A stretch of 64,000 nt of DNA from Pseudomonas sp. LRP2-20 (GTDB lineage: Bacteria; Pseudomonadota; Gammaproteobacteria; Pseudomonadales; Pseudomonadaceae): positions 4,532,001 to 4,596,000 of the forward strand of contig NZ_AP025944.1 of NCBI RefSeq assembly GCF_024349685.1. The letters are read 5' to 3'. Position numbers and translations under genes: made by a program. The stretch's first letter is position 1, and the number at the start of each line of letters is the position of its first letter. The notes under the pieces are model-generated. The model made no database searches and had not been told where the DNA came from. It was given only the letters and a program-made list of their open reading frames with translations. Shown piece by piece: positions 48,208 through 58,881 of this stretch.

Positions 48208-49569
48208 TCAGCTCCGGATCAAGCGCTCGATCTCTTCGACACGGCGCTTGACCAGCTGCAGGTCTGCCCGGCTTTCGACATTGAGGCGCAGCAACGGCTC
48301 GGTATTGGAGCCGCGCATACTGAATCGCCAGTCGGCAAACTGAACGCTGATGCCATCTGTATGATCAACAATGGGCTGTTGCGGCAAGAAATGAGCGAGA
48401 ACCCTGGCTATCGTGCCCTTCACATCGGCGACTTCATAATTGATCTCACCGCTGCACGGGAACGCAGCAATGCGCTCATCCACCAACTGATCCAGGCGCT
48501 TGCCGGTCAGGCTCATCAGCGCCACCACCAGCAACCATGGAATGTTGCCGCTGTCGCAGTAGGCGAAATCGCGGAAGTAGTGGTGAGCACTCATCTCGCC
48601 GCCGTAAACGGCGTCTTCGGCGCGCATGCGTTCCTTGATGAAGGCGTGACCGGTCTTGCTCTGAATGGCCTGGCCTCCGGCTGCGCTGACTTGCTCGATG
48701 GTGTTCCAGGTCAGGCGCGGGTCGTGGATGATCTTGCTGCCTGGGTGCTTGGCCAGCAGCATTTCGGCGAGCAGGCCAACTAAGTAGTAGCCCTCGATGA
48801 AGCGGCCCTGGCTATCGAAGAAGAAGCAGCGGTCGAAATCGCCGTCGAAGGCGATGCCCAGATCGGCCCCGGTGTCGAGCACAGCCTGACGGGTAAGGTG
48901 TCGGTTTTCCGGCAGCAGCGGGTTGGGGATGCCATTGGGGAAATTGCCATCAGGCTCGCCGTTAATGATGGTGATTTCCAGCGGTAGTCGCGCCTTGAGC
49001 AACTCGAGGACGGGGCCGACTGCGCCGTTGCCCGGGTCGGCCAACACTTTCAGTGGCTTGAGCGAGGCCAGGTCGACGTAGGTCAGCAGGTGATCGATAT
49101 AGGCCGTCTTGTCGAACGCTGCGCGGATGCTGCCCGGTGCAGTTGCCTGGATGCCCAAGTCACCACTTTCGACGCGCTGGCGAATGTCGTTGAGGCCGGT
49201 ATCACCGCTGATCGGGCGTGACTGCTCACGCACCAGCTTCATCCCGTTGTAGCCTTTGGGGTTATGACTGGCGGTAACCATGATACCGCCGTCGGCCTTA
49301 TATTGGCTGGTAGCGAAGTAAACTTCTTCGGTGCCGCAAAGCCCGATGTCGATCACCTCGGCGCCACCTTCGGTCAAGCCTTTGATCAGAGCCTGGGACA
49401 GGCCAGGGCTTTCGAGGCGCATGTCGCGGCCCACCACATAGCTGCGCCCGCCCAGTTGGGCCACCAGGGCGCGACCGATGCGGTACGCGATATCGTCATT
49501 GAGGTCAGCCGGCACCCGGCCACGGATGTCATAGGCTTTGAAGCAACGGGTTCGAATAGCTGGAAGCAT
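48208..49569 (-). CDS. manB: Phosphomannomutase (AlgC/ManB type)
   Basis: The enzyme converts mannose-6-phosphate to mannose-1-phosphate and may also act on glucose phosphates. The 453-aa protein has the active phosphoserine loop TASHNPKGYNG with Ser at residue 101, the metal loop DGDFDRC, the sugar loop GGEMSAHHYF and the phosphate loop RGSNTEPLLRL. The start at 49569 (MLPAIRTRCFKAYDIRG) fits the family; an open extension to 49602 does not. It is followed by the GT2 gene and preceded by manC, giving the GDP-mannose supply for Gmd/Rmd. Confidence 0.93.
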   Translation of the reverse strand: MLPAIRTRCFKAYDIRGRVPADLNDDIAYRIGRALVAQLGGRSYVVGRDMRLESPGLSQALIKGLTEGGAEVIDIGLCGTEEVYFATSQYKADGGIMVTASHNPKGYNGMKLVREQSRPISGDTGLNDIRQRVESGDLGIQATAPGSIRAAFDKTAYIDHLLTYVDLASLKPLKVLADPGNGAVGPVLELLKARLPLEITIINGEPDGNFPNGIPNPLLPENRHLTRQAVLDTGADLGIAFDGDFDRCFFFDSQGRFIEGYYLVGLLAEMLLAKHPGSKIIHDPRLTWNTIEQVSAAGGQAIQSKTGHAFIKERMRAEDAVYGGEMSAHHYFRDFAYCDSGNIPWLLVVALMSLTGKRLDQLVDERIAAFPCSGEINYEVADVKGTIARVLAHFLPQQPIVDHTDGISVQFADWRFSMRGSNTEPLLRLNVESRADLQLVKRRVEEIERLIRS

Positions 49570-49635
49570 ATGTCTCACTCGATACGATACCCAGGCGAGC
49601 ACCGATTTGAACAGATGGCCAGCGCGCAGCGCCGA

Positions 49636-49672
49636 CGTGGCCCCTGCCCGGACCTGGCGGGCTGAGCAGGGG
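49636..49672 (-). other. GC-rich hairpin between manC and manB
   Basis: GGCCCCTGC pairs with GCAGGGGCC around an 18-base interior. There is no T-run, so it is more likely a transcript-stabilising or rho-type structure than an intrinsic terminator. Confidence 0.4.
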
Positions 49673-49688
49673 CCTGCTGGGTGAAGGC

Positions 49689-51131
49689 TCAGATGTCGCA
49701 GCGGCCGTAATTGTCCTCGAAGCGGACAATGTCGTCCTCGCCGAGGTAGTCACCGCTTTGCACCTCGATCAACACGAGGTCTATGACACCAGGATTCTGC
49801 AGACGGTGCTTGTGACCCGCCCGAATGAAGGTGGACTCGTTAGTGTTGAGCATCAGTTCCTGACCATCGTTGACCACCAGGGCCATGCCGCTGACAACAA
49901 TCCAGTGCTCGCTGCGGTGATGATGCATCTGCAATGACAGAGATGCCTTGGGCTTGACCACAATGCGCTTGATCTTGAAGCGCTCGCCATCCTCGAGGGT
50001 AGTGTAGGTACCCCATGGACGATGAACGGTGCGGTGGAGCATGTGCGCGCCATGGCCATCGCTCTTCAGGCGTTTGACGATGTGCTTTACATCCTGGGCA
50101 TGATCCCTATGGGTGATCAGCAAAGCATCCTGAGTATCAACCACCAGCAGGTCCTGAACCCCGACCAATGCAGCGAGACGCCCTTCCGTACTGACAAAGT
50201 TATTTCTTGCCCCGAAGGCCATTACCTCACCCTCGAAGCGGTTGCCCTGATCATCTGGAGGTGTAAGTTCACTCACGGCATTCCACGAGCCGATATCGCT
50301 CCAGCCGATGTCACACGGAATGGTTGCCACCTTGGACGAACGCTCCATCAGCGCGTAATCGATGGAAATGTCCGGGACCTTGGCAAAGCCTTCCGGCTCC
50401 AGGGCCAGGCAACTGTAGCCGGCAGACGTGGCACGCCGCGACATCTGGAACGTGCTAGCAACGGCTTCGAGCACATCAGGCGCATGAGCCTTGAACTGCT
50501 CCAGCACAGCGCCGACTTGGAAGCAGAACATGCCGGCGTTCCAGAAGAAGTTGCCTGCGGCTACATACGCCTCAGCGGCTTTCAGGTCTGGCTTCTCGAC
50601 GAAACGCTCGACTTTCAGCCCCGCTTCAAGTCCGTTTTCAGCAGCCGCTTCTATGTAACCAAAACCGGTTTCCGGGTACTGAGGCTTGATGCCAAAGGTA
50701 ACCAGCCAACCTTGCGAGGCCAGCTGCACGGCTTTACCCACCGCCTCGGCAAATGCGTGCTGGTTCTGGATGAGGTGATCGGCAGCCAACACCAGCATAT
50801 GGGCCTGCGGGCCATGGCTCTCTTGCAACTGCAACGCAGCAGCTGCCACCGCAGCGGCTGTGTTGCGGCCAAAAGGCTCGAGTATATAACCCTGCGGCAG
50901 ACCACTGCGATTGATCGAACGGTACTCATCTTCAGTCTTGAACAGAAGTTCGCGATTGGTAACGGTCAGGATTTCGACCACACCCTCAAGCTGGGCGGCA
51001 CGCAGAAAGGTCTTCTGGATCAGGTTCTGACCGTCCGGCAGGGTCATGAACGGCTTGGGGTGAGCCTCCCGGGAAACTGGCCACAAACGACTGCCAACAC
51101 CACCGGATAAAATTACCGGGATCAATTCCAT
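49689..51131 (-). CDS. manC: Bifunctional mannose-1-phosphate guanylyltransferase / mannose-6-phosphate isomerase
   Basis: The 480-aa protein has an N-terminal nucleotidyltransferase (PVILSGGVGSRLWPVSRE, residues about 5-22; FVEKPDL) and a C-terminal cupin isomerase (RPWGTYTTLEDGERFKIKRI, QMHHHRSEHWIVV). It supplies GDP-mannose from fructose-6-phosphate with the help of ManB. It belongs to the AlgA/WbpW family; the alginate copy would sit elsewhere. The start at 51131 has AAGGA upstream with 7 bp spacing; 51152 is open but less likely. First gene of the manC-manB unit. Confidence 0.95.
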   Translation of the reverse strand: MELIPVILSGGVGSRLWPVSREAHPKPFMTLPDGQNLIQKTFLRAAQLEGVVEILTVTNRELLFKTEDEYRSINRSGLPQGYILEPFGRNTAAAVAAAALQLQESHGPQAHMLVLAADHLIQNQHAFAEAVGKAVQLASQGWLVTFGIKPQYPETGFGYIEAAAENGLEAGLKVERFVEKPDLKAAEAYVAAGNFFWNAGMFCFQVGAVLEQFKAHAPDVLEAVASTFQMSRRATSAGYSCLALEPEGFAKVPDISIDYALMERSSKVATIPCDIGWSDIGSWNAVSELTPPDDQGNRFEGEVMAFGARNNFVSTEGRLAALVGVQDLLVVDTQDALLITHRDHAQDVKHIVKRLKSDGHGAHMLHRTVHRPWGTYTTLEDGERFKIKRIVVKPKASLSLQMHHHRSEHWIVVSGMALVVNDGQELMLNTNESTFIRAGHKHRLQNPGVIDLVLIEVQSGDYLGEDDIVRFEDNYGRCDI

Positions 51132-51455
51132 AATCGAGTCCTTAACGGCCACTTGAAGTTGTCAACCTCAAGGAACCTGCATGTGTCTTATATCTAATCG
51201 CCGTCACGACAGCTACGACGGCGCTTGAAAGTACGCGCCCAGCGTGTTTATTCCCTGGCCATCCATAGGCTCAAGACGCAAGCTTTGGTCAGTAGAATAC
51301 CAGAGATCTTTCTCTGTAGCTTGCATGCCCCGCCGTAAGATACGCGGCCTCCAGCGGGGGGCAGAGAGCCAGTTGCCAGCATCTGTAAACACCCTGAAAC
51401 AGATTACGGCATGAATGAGACCACATCACTCGTCAATGTACGGTGAAAGCACGGC
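51132..51455 (-). promoter_or_regulatory. Intergenic region upstream of manC
   Basis: 324 bp without a supported gene between the beta-CASP gene end and manC. It should contain the promoter of the minus-strand manC unit: TATAAG, read on the minus strand near 51190-51200, is a candidate -10, but no good -35 is seen. Confidence 0.4.
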
Positions 51456-52904
51456 TTATCGCGCGACAAAAATGTCCATTGGCCGATTCAACTGCACGAA
51501 CCGTTCTTCCAGGGTCCGCCTCAGGGACTCTTTCGCACGTAGCTCGCCATGCACTAAAACAACCTTCTTCGGTGCATACGGTATACCTTCGACAAATTTT
51601 ACCAGCCCACTCTGATCCGCATGCCCTGAATAGCCACCCAGTGAGATCACTTTTGCGCGAACCTCATGCATACGCCCATCCAGGTCAATTTGCACAAATC
51701 CTTCCGCGCCCTCGCTAGCCTGAATCACCGCTCCCGGGGTGCCTTTGGCCTGGTAGCCAGTGAACATCACTTCATGCCGCGCATCACCGAGCATGGCCTT
51801 GAGGTAATTGACGATGCGCCCACCGGAGCACATGCCATTGCCAGCGATGACGATCGCCGGCCGCCCGGTACTCTTTAGATAATTCACGACCTTCTGATGC
51901 TTGGCATGGGTATCCACGCACACCAGCTGGGCGAACCCCAGTGGTGCCCTGCCCTCGCCCAGCCGCTGCCGGGCCTCTTGATTCCAGTACCCATGGAGTT
52001 CGCGGTAGGCCTGGGTGATGCGCTGCGCCAGGGGAGAGTCGAGGATGACCGGCAAACTCGACCAGTCGATGACCTGCAACGGATCATCACCAGAGGGCTG
52101 ACCAGGTTCGTTGAGCAGCGATTTTCGATGCAGAATGTCTTCGATCTCGTACAGCAGCTCCTGTGTACGCCCCAGGCTGAATGCCGGTATCAGGATGGTG
52201 CCGTTATCCGCCAGTGCCCGATCGATTACCGCCTCGAGCCGCTGTTGACGGTCGCTGCGGCCTGCGTGCAGGCGGTCACCGTAAGTACTCTCCAGCACCA
52301 GCACATCGGCCCGTTCTGGCGACTGAACGGGCCGCAACAGCGGATTGCCGGGCGCCCCGAGGTCGCCGGAAAAGACGATACGCGAACTGGCCTCGCTGCC
52401 CTCGACGCGCACATCGCACTCCACATAGGCCGACCCGAGCAGGTGGCCGGCACGCTGCAGTCGAATGGAACAGGCAACGCTGCCCTGCTCGACAACGCAA
52501 TGCCACTGCTCGAATGGCAGCGCAACGATAAGGCGCCGCAACAGCGCCAGGTAGCGGTCGACCTGGACGGGATCCGCACTGATAGCCAGCTTGTACGCAT
52601 CCTCGAGCACCAGTGGCAAGAGCTTGGCCGAGGGCTCGCTGCACAGGATAGGCCCACGGAAGCCAGCGGCCAGTAGCGCCGGTATTCGACCGACGTGATC
52701 CAGATGGACGTGGGTAATGATGAGCGCCTCGATACCGGCAATATCGAAGCCGATAGATGCAAACTCTGCACCTACAGGCGCCTCGCGCCCTTGCTCCAGA
52801 CCACAGTCGATCAACAGACTGGTTGTCGGGTCGAGGTGAAGCTGATGGCAGGAACCGGTGACGCTTCGGGCACCACCATGATGGGAAAGGGCGGGAAACT
52901 CCAT
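51456..52904 (-). CDS. Metallo-beta-lactamase fold protein with beta-CASP domain (RNA-processing type)
   Basis: The 482-aa protein has the metal-binding THVHLDH motif (residues 64-70), GHLLGSAYVE, the later metal ligand in FSGDLGAPGNP, a beta-CASP insert (TILIPAFSLGRTQELLYEIE, SGGRIVNYL) and motif C GYSGHADQSGLVKF. Members of this group are RNA 3'-end nucleases or exonucleases. The gene is on the same strand as ihfB and manC. No link to glycan synthesis is obvious. Function in Pseudomonas is not established. Confidence 0.92.
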   Translation of the reverse strand: MEFPALSHHGGARSVTGSCHQLHLDPTTSLLIDCGLEQGREAPVGAEFASIGFDIAGIEALIITHVHLDHVGRIPALLAAGFRGPILCSEPSAKLLPLVLEDAYKLAISADPVQVDRYLALLRRLIVALPFEQWHCVVEQGSVACSIRLQRAGHLLGSAYVECDVRVEGSEASSRIVFSGDLGAPGNPLLRPVQSPERADVLVLESTYGDRLHAGRSDRQQRLEAVIDRALADNGTILIPAFSLGRTQELLYEIEDILHRKSLLNEPGQPSGDDPLQVIDWSSLPVILDSPLAQRITQAYRELHGYWNQEARQRLGEGRAPLGFAQLVCVDTHAKHQKVVNYLKSTGRPAIVIAGNGMCSGGRIVNYLKAMLGDARHEVMFTGYQAKGTPGAVIQASEGAEGFVQIDLDGRMHEVRAKVISLGGYSGHADQSGLVKFVEGIPYAPKKVVLVHGELRAKESLRRTLEERFVQLNRPMDIFVAR

Positions 52905-53005
52905 ACTGCTGCACGCTCGCCAAGGCTGGAATGAAGTGCCTATTACTCCATTTCGACGGGCGCTCGCATAGGTGAAGCTTTCCTACATAGGCGTAGGATT
53001 TTTCA

Positions 53006-53269
53006 TCAGTTGCCGTTCAGCACCGCCTGACGTGCCGAAGCGCGGATCTTGCGTTTGCTGCGCTGCACACCATATGCACCAAGCAGTGGACCTACCGCCA
53101 AGCCGACAACCAGGGCTGCCAGTACAGGCACCGCCACCGGCATGGCAGGGGCCGACCAGCCAAACAGCACCAGCGCCACCGCCTGCTGGTTCTCCAATAC
53201 AAAGAACAGCACCACAGCCGCCAGCAGCAGCACGAACAACGCCGCCAGGGCGCGCTTGAGGTTACGCAT
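53006..53269 (-). CDS. Small membrane protein, LapA/DUF1049 (YciS) family
   Basis: The 87-aa protein has two hydrophobic helices (about 7-26 and 42-64) with ENQQAVALVLFG between them and a basic tail, as in the lipopolysaccharide assembly protein A family. In E. coli LapA (YciS) works with LapB in controlling LpxC and LPS production; it is unrelated to the adhesin LapA. It lies 22 bp after ihfB on the same strand. Confidence 0.88.
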   Translation of the reverse strand: MRNLKRALAALFVLLLAAVVLFFVLENQQAVALVLFGWSAPAMPVAVPVLAALVVGLAVGPLLGAYGVQRSKRKIRASARQAVLNGN

Positions 53270-53291
53270 CAGAATGGCTCCTTTTTACAGC

Positions 53292-53588
53292 TCAAGGGTG
53301 CTCGTGCTCTTCTTCATTGACCCGGTCGCGCAGCTCTTTGCCTGGCTTGAAGTGGGGCACGAACTTGCCTTCGAGCTCCACCGACTGGCCGGTCTTGGGA
53401 TTGCGGCCAACCCGCGGTGCGCGATAGTGCAAGGAAAAACTGCCAAAGCCGCGAATCTCGATGCGATCGCCAGTGGCCAGGCATTGGGACATCTGCTCAA
53501 GCATGGTCTTGATGGCCAACTCCACGTCCTTCGACGAGAGCAGCCCTTGATGGGTGACAATACGTTCGATCAGCTCCGACTTCGTCAT
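53292..53588 (-). CDS. ihfB: Integration host factor subunit beta
   Basis: IHF-beta (98 aa) pairs with IHF-alpha to bend DNA in transcription, recombination and replication. The protein starts [10 protein letters not shown], has [14 protein letters not shown], and carries the DNA-intercalating beta-arm RVGRNPKTG. Position after rpsA is the usual order in gamma-proteobacteria. About 520 bp with a REP pair separate it from rpsA, so an own promoter is likely. Confidence 0.97.
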   Translation of the reverse strand: MTKSELIERIVTHQGLLSSKDVELAIKTMLEQMSQCLATGDRIEIRGFGSFSLHYRAPRVGRNPKTGQSVELEGKFVPHFKPGKELRDRVNEEEHEHP

Positions 53589-53780
53589 ATTTTTCCCTTC
53601 GTTATCAAGCAGCTAGATCATTGCTTAATCAGGTTGTAGCACGGCCGGAGGGATTTGAACAGGGTGGTTCTTGACTTAATAAAAAAATTCAAGATTGAAA
53701 AGAAAAGAAATATGTCGAGAGATGGCTGAGAAGTGCATGGCCCAAGGGGTATGGCGGTAGAGGTGCAGCGCCAGCGAAAT

Positions 53781-53997
53781 CGAGCGCCGCCCGCGCGGCG
53801 CATCGCGAGCTGCGCTCGCTCCTACGTTTGTTTCGGGCCAATTATTCCTGGGGGATTTGCGCGCGGACGCTTTGGGGTATGGCGCGATATCGCGTCGTAC
53901 CAACAAGGCGGTCGCGCGCGCCTGTCACAGGCGTTACTGGCCAGAAACAAACGTAGGAGCGAGCGCAGCTCGCGATGCGCCGCGCGGGCGGCGCTCG
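53781..53997. repeat. Inverted REP pair between rpsA and ihfB
   Basis: Two 59-base arms, 53781-53839 and 53939-53997, are reverse complements with one mismatch and enclose about 99 bp. Each arm contains internal palindromes and a GTAGGAGCG head, typical of Pseudomonas repetitive extragenic palindromes. The rest of the 53589-54062 gap has no supported gene; the long open frames there are shadows. Confidence 0.88.
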
Positions 53998-54062
53998 ACC
54001 TCAAAGGCGCAAAATCCCTCACGGCGAACACCCCGCAACCCAAACACATTTCCAACACGCAT

Positions 54063-54094
54063 AAAAAAAGGGTGGCCCGAAGGCCACCCTTTTT
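54063..54094 (-). terminator. rpsA intrinsic terminator
   Basis: AAAAAGGGTGGCC and GGCCACCCTTTTT surround the loop CGAA, just after the rpsA stop on the minus strand. Confidence 0.93.
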
Positions 54095-54110
54095 ACCGAT
54101 CAAACAGAAC

Positions 54111-55787
54111 TCAGTTCTGCTTGGCCATAGCTTCGCGCAGCAGCGCAGCCATGGTGGTGTCGGCAGCCGCTTCCGGAGCGTTTTTCAGGCTCTGGATGGC
54201 TTCACGCTCTTCAGCGTCGTCTTTCGACTTGATCGACAGGCTGATGACGCGCGATTTGCGGTCAACGCTGATGATCTTGGCTTCGATCTCTTCGCCTTCC
54301 TTCAGGACGTTACGCGCGTCTTCAACGCGGTCACGGCTGATTTCGGAAGCTTTCAGAGTGGCTTCGATGTCGTCGGCCAGGGTGATGATGGCGCCTTTGG
54401 CGTCAACTTCTTTCACGATGCCCTTGACGATAGCGCCCTTGTCGTTGACAGCAACGAAGTTGGAGAACGGATCGTCTTCCAGCTGCTTGATGCCCAGGGA
54501 GATGCGCTCGCGCTCTGGGTCAACCGACAGGATGACGGTTTCCAGCTCGTCGCCCTTCTTGAAACGACGCACGGCTTCTTCGCCGGTTTCGTTCCAGGAG
54601 ATGTCGGACAGGTGAACCAGGCCGTCGATGCCGCCGTCCAGACCGATGAAGATACCGAAGTCGGTGATCGACTTGATGGTACCGGTGATCTTGTCACCCT
54701 TGTTGAACTGGCCGGAGAAGTCTTCCCATGGGTTGGACTTGCACTGCTTGATGCCCAGGGAGATACGACGACGCTCTTCGTCGATGTCCAGAACCATGAC
54801 TTCCACTTCGTCGCCAACCTGAACGACTTTCGACGGGTGGATGTTCTTGTTGGTCCAGTCCATTTCGGAAACGTGTACCAGACCTTCAACGCCTTCTTCC
54901 AGCTCAGCGAAGCAGCCGTAGTCGGTCAGGTTGGTCACGCGAGCCTGTACACGGGTACCTTCTGGGTAACGTGCAGTGATAGCGACCCACGGATCTTCGC
55001 CCATCTGCTTCAGACCCAGGGAAACGCGGTTGCGCTCACGGTCGAACTTCAGAACGCGTACGTCGACTTCGTCGCCAACGTTAACGATTTCCGATGGGTG
55101 CTTGATGCGCTTCCAGGCCATGTCGGTGATGTGCAGCAGGCCGTCGATACCGCCCAGGTCCACGAATGCGCCGTAGTCGGTGAGGTTCTTGACGATACCT
55201 TTGACTTGCTGGCCTTCCTGCAGGGTTTCCAGCAGGGCTTCGCGCTCGGCGGAGTTCTCGGCTTCCAGCACGCTGCGACGGGAAACGACAACGTTGTTGC
55301 GCTTCTGGTCCAGCTTGATGACCTTGAATTCCAGCTCTTTGCCTTCCAGGTGGGTGGTGTCGCGCACTGGGCGGACATCAACCAGGGAGCCCGGCAGGAA
55401 CGCACGGATGCCGTTAACGTCGACAGTGAAGCCGCCCTTAACCTTACCGTTGATAACGCCCTTGACCACTTCTTCGGCGGCGAAAGCTGCTTCCAGAACA
55501 ATCCAGCACTCGGCGCGCTTGGCTTTTTCACGGGACAGTTTGGTTTCGCCAAAGCCGTCTTCGACCGCGTCCAGCGCAACGTGAACTTCGTCACCGACCT
55601 TGATGGTCAGCTCGCCAGCTTCGTTGTAGAACTGCTCGAGCGGGATGACGCCCTCGGACTTCAGGCCAGCGTGTACGGTAACCCAGTCGCCGTCGATGTC
55701 GACAACGATACCGGAGATGATGGCACCCGGCTGAAGATTGAGGGTTTTCAGGCTTTCTTCAAAGAGTTCTGCAAAGCTTTCGCTCAT
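54111..55787 (-). CDS. rpsA: 30S ribosomal protein S1
   Basis: The 558-aa protein consists of six S1 (OB-fold) RNA-binding repeats, seen as recurring [38 protein letters not shown] and [21 protein letters not shown] units. It helps mRNA binding to the 30S subunit. The start at 55787 ([12 protein letters not shown]) gives the standard length; the extension to 55841 is not used. It follows cmk with about 124 bp in between. Codon use is that of a highly expressed gene. Confidence 0.98.
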   Translation of the reverse strand: MSESFAELFEESLKTLNLQPGAIISGIVVDIDGDWVTVHAGLKSEGVIPLEQFYNEAGELTIKVGDEVHVALDAVEDGFGETKLSREKAKRAECWIVLEAAFAAEEVVKGVINGKVKGGFTVDVNGIRAFLPGSLVDVRPVRDTTHLEGKELEFKVIKLDQKRNNVVVSRRSVLEAENSAEREALLETLQEGQQVKGIVKNLTDYGAFVDLGGIDGLLHITDMAWKRIKHPSEIVNVGDEVDVRVLKFDRERNRVSLGLKQMGEDPWVAITARYPEGTRVQARVTNLTDYGCFAELEEGVEGLVHVSEMDWTNKNIHPSKVVQVGDEVEVMVLDIDEERRRISLGIKQCKSNPWEDFSGQFNKGDKITGTIKSITDFGIFIGLDGGIDGLVHLSDISWNETGEEAVRRFKKGDELETVILSVDPERERISLGIKQLEDDPFSNFVAVNDKGAIVKGIVKEVDAKGAIITLADDIEATLKASEISRDRVEDARNVLKEGEEIEAKIISVDRKSRVISLSIKSKDDAEEREAIQSLKNAPEAAADTTMAALLREAMAKQN

Positions 55788-55911
55788 TTTAATTCCTGTA
55801 GATTCGGGCGAAACAGACGCCCATCGCCACATTCCAGACAATGTGGGTTTGTTTTAAGTAAAGGAAAGCCGGCAGGACGTTGACTGGTGCCCCTGCCTGC
55901 TCTCCTGGCTA

Positions 55912-56598
55912 TCAGACCAAGTCGCGCTGGGCGAGCTCGCTCCTGATACGTTGCAACACCTGCTCGATGGACAACTCGGTAGAGTCCAGCTGAATGGCAT
56001 CGGCCGCTGGTTTCAGCGGGGCCACTGCACGCTGGGTGTCACGTTCATCACGCGCACGAATCTCATCTAGCAGACTCGACAGACTAACATCTTCACCCTT
56101 GCCCTTCAACTGCAGGTAGCGGCGACGGGCACGTTCCTCGGCGCTGGCGGTGAGGAAGACCTTCAGCGGCGCGTCCGGGAACACCACGGTGCCCATGTCG
56201 CGACCATCGGCGATCAGCCCTGGCGCTTCGCGGAAGGCGCGCTGGCGCTGCAGCAGCGCTTCACGCACTGCGGGCAGCGAGGCGACCATCGAGGCGCCGG
56301 CACCGACCGTTTCGGTACGGATGACGTTACTGACGTCCTCGCCCTCGAGGATGATTTGTTGAAGCTTACCCGGCTCGGCAGCGATGAACTGCACATCCAG
56401 ATGGGCGGCCAGCGCCTTGAGCAGCTCTTCGTTGGTCAGGTCGACGCCGTGGTTGCTGGCGTTGAACGCCAGCAAACGGTACAGCGCGCCGGAATCGAGC
56501 AGCCTCCAGCCCAGCTCGCGAGCGAGGATGCCGGCAACGGTACCCTTGCCCGAGCCGCTTGGGCCGTCGATGGTGATGACCGGTGCTTGCGAATTCAC
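55912..56598 (-). CDS. cmk: Cytidylate kinase (GTG start)
   Basis: Cmk phosphorylates CMP and dCMP. The 228-aa protein has the P-loop [15 protein letters not shown] (about residues 8-22) and [11 protein letters not shown]. The GTG at 56598 ([10 protein letters not shown]) is preferred, with GAGG 7 bp upstream; it overlaps the tyrA-aroA stop by 4 bp (GTGA). The longer reading from 56682 lies inside the upstream gene. Confidence 0.96.
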   Translation of the reverse strand: MNSQAPVITIDGPSGSGKGTVAGILARELGWRLLDSGALYRLLAFNASNHGVDLTNEELLKALAAHLDVQFIAAEPGKLQQIILEGEDVSNVIRTETVGAGASMVASLPAVREALLQRQRAFREAPGLIADGRDMGTVVFPDAPLKVFLTASAEERARRRYLQLKGKGEDVSLSSLLDEIRARDERDTQRAVAPLKPAADAIQLDSTELSIEQVLQRIRSELAQRDLV

Positions 56599-58835
56599 GA
56601 CTTGCCCTCTTCGGCGACGCGGATGCCGACATCGGCGCACAGCTTGAGGAAGTTCGGGAACGAGGTGGCGACGTTGGCGCAATCATGGATGCGGATCGGC
56701 GCACTGGCACGCAGCGAGGCGACGCTGAAGGCCATGGCGATACGGTGGTCACCATGCCCATGCACTTCGCCACCGCCGAGCTGGCCACCCTCGATGATGA
56801 TGCCATCCGGGGTCGGCTCGCATTTGATGCCCAGGGTGATCAGGCCGTCGGCCATGACCTGGATGCGGTCGGACTCCTTCACCCGCAGCTCTTCGGCGCC
56901 ACGCAGCACGGTACGCCCTTCGGCGCAGGCAGCAGCAACGAACAGCACCGGGAACTCATCGATCGCCAGCGGCACCAGCGCTTCCGGGATGTCGATGCCC
57001 TTGAGCTTGGCGCCACGCACGCGCAGGTCGGCCACTGGCTCACCGCCGACTTCACGCTGGTTCTCCAGGGTGATGTCGCCACCCATCAGGCGCAGGATGT
57101 CGATCACGCCAGTGCGGGTCGGGTTGATGCCGACGTGCTCGAGCACCAGCTCGGAGCCTTCGGCGATCGAGGCAGCCACCAGGAAGAACGCTGCAGACGA
57201 GATGTCTGCCGGCACTTCGATACGGGTCGCGGTGAGCTTGCCACCGGACTGCAGCGAGGCAACCGGACCGTTGCTTTCGACCGAGTAGCCAAAGCCGCGC
57301 AGCATGCGCTCGGTGTGGTCACGGGTCGGCGCCGGCTCGGTGACGGTGGTCTTGCCCTCGGCGTACAGGCCCGCCAGCAGCAGGCAGGATTTGACCTGGG
57401 CACTGGCCATCGGCAGCGTGTAGGTCAGCGCCTTGAGCTTGCTGCCACCGCGGATGGTCAGCGGCGGACGGCCGTCCGGGCCGGTCTCGACCACGGCACC
57501 CATTTCGCGCAGCGGGTTGGCCACGCGATTCATCGGGCGCTTGGACAGCGAGGCGTCGCCGGTCATGGTGACATCGAACGGCTGGCCGGCCAGCAGGCCC
57601 GAGAGCAGGCGCATCGAAGTGCCGGAGTTGCCGACGTACAGTGGACCTGGCGGCGGCTTGAGGCCATGCAGGCCAACGCCGTGAATGGTCACGCGGCCGT
57701 GGTTCGGGCCCTCGATGACCACACCCATGTCACGGAATGCCTGCAGGGTCGCCAGGGCGTCCTCGCCTTCGAGGAAACCTTCGACTTCGGTCGTGCCTTC
57801 GGCCAGCGAGCCGAGCATGATCGAACGGTGGGAAATCGACTTGTCGCCCGGTACGCGGATTCGCCCGGTCAGGCGGCCACCCGGTTGGGCCAGGAAAATC
57901 AGATCGTTGGCGTTCATAGCGTCCACATAGGCCCGGCGGGCCAGGATTTTACTGAAATGCTCGCGGGCAACGCGTGCACGGGTGAATACACCCAGCAGCT
58001 GGTGCCCGTCCCCAGCATCGACCGCGTCGCGCAAGGCGTCGAGGTCGCTGCGAAATGTGTCCAGGGTGCGCAGGACGGCCTCGCGGTTGGCGAGGAAGAT
58101 GTCGTGCCACATGGTCGGGTCGCTGCCGGCGATTCGTGTGAAATCGCGGAAACCTCCCGCAGCGTACCGGAAGATGTCGAGGTTTTCATTGCGCTTGGCC
58201 AACGAATCGACCAGGCCGAAGGCCAGCAGGTGCGGCAGGTGGCTGGTGGCGGCCAGCACTTCGTCATGGCGCTCCACTGGCATGTGCTCGACATCGGCCT
58301 CCAGCGCGCGCCACAGGCGATCTACCAGAGCCAGGGCGGCCGGGTCGGTTTCTTCCAGCGGCGTGAGGATGACCTTGTGTCGGCGGAACAGGGTGGCGTT
58401 GGCGGCTTCTACCCCACTCTGCTCGGAGCCGGCGATCGGGTGACCGGGAACGAAGCGCGGCAGGCGCTCACCGAACACGGCACGCGCTTCACGCACGACA
58501 TTGCCCTTGGCGCTACCGACGTCGGTAATGACGGCGTCGCCGAGGTCGAGCTGGGCCAGGCGGGCCAGGACCTTTTCCATGGCCAGGATCGGCACGGCAA
58601 GCTGGATGACATCGGCGCCGACACAGGCAGCGGCGAGGTCGGCTTCGCAGCGGTCGACCACGCCCAGGTCCACGGCCAACTTGCGCGATGGGGCATCGAG
58701 GTCGACGCCGACCACTTCGCGGCACAGGCCGCTTTCACGCAAGCCCTTGGCGAAGGAGCCGCCGATCAGCCCGAGGCCGACCACGACCAGGCGATCGATG
58801 ATTGGCGCGGGTTTGGTTGTTGCTGCATTTACCAC
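56595..58835 (-). CDS. aroA: Fused prephenate dehydrogenase / EPSP synthase
   Basis: The 746-aa fusion has a TyrA-type dehydrogenase (about residues 1-290; NAD motif [33 protein letters not shown]) and an EPSP synthase (about 300-746; [39 protein letters not shown]). It thus covers prephenate to 4-hydroxyphenylpyruvate (tyrosine branch) and shikimate-3-phosphate to EPSP. The fusion is standard in Pseudomonas. It lies between cmk and pheA, separated from pheA by a REP pair. The EPSP substrate loop has GNSGTSMR and so keeps the Gly whose replacement gives glyphosate insensitivity in other classes. Confidence 0.96.
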   Translation of the reverse strand: MVNAATTKPAPIIDRLVVVGLGLIGGSFAKGLRESGLCREVVGVDLDAPSRKLAVDLGVVDRCEADLAAACVGADVIQLAVPILAMEKVLARLAQLDLGDAVITDVGSAKGNVVREARAVFGERLPRFVPGHPIAGSEQSGVEAANATLFRRHKVILTPLEETDPAALALVDRLWRALEADVEHMPVERHDEVLAATSHLPHLLAFGLVDSLAKRNENLDIFRYAAGGFRDFTRIAGSDPTMWHDIFLANREAVLRTLDTFRSDLDALRDAVDAGDGHQLLGVFTRARVAREHFSKILARRAYVDAMNANDLIFLAQPGGRLTGRIRVPGDKSISHRSIMLGSLAEGTTEVEGFLEGEDALATLQAFRDMGVVIEGPNHGRVTIHGVGLHGLKPPPGPLYVGNSGTSMRLLSGLLAGQPFDVTMTGDASLSKRPMNRVANPLREMGAVVETGPDGRPPLTIRGGSKLKALTYTLPMASAQVKSCLLLAGLYAEGKTTVTEPAPTRDHTERMLRGFGYSVESNGPVASLQSGGKLTATRIEVPADISSAAFFLVAASIAEGSELVLEHVGINPTRTGVIDILRLMGGDITLENQREVGGEPVADLRVRGAKLKGIDIPEALVPLAIDEFPVLFVAAACAEGRTVLRGAEELRVKESDRIQVMADGLITLGIKCEPTPDGIIIEGGQLGGGEVHGHGDHRIAMAFSVASLRASAPIRIHDCANVATSFPNFLKLCADVGIRVAEEGKS

Positions 58836-58881
58836 TGGTGCGAACCCTGTTCAGAAATCTAGGCAGTCTGTGAGGCCCATT

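Noticed and set aside
53753..53760. GGCGGTAG, an ops/JUMPStart-like octamer on the plus strand
   Set aside because: It lies between ihfB and rpsA, both minus-strand genes, is not followed by a glycan operon in the right direction, and the rest of the JUMPStart sequence is missing; probably chance.
56583..58862. Long plus-strand open frames opposite tyrA-aroA, rpsA, wbpM and the large glycosyltransferase
   Set aside because: They are mirror frames of clear genes in GC-rich DNA with His/Arg/Gln-rich translations; the opposite strand has all the family motifs.
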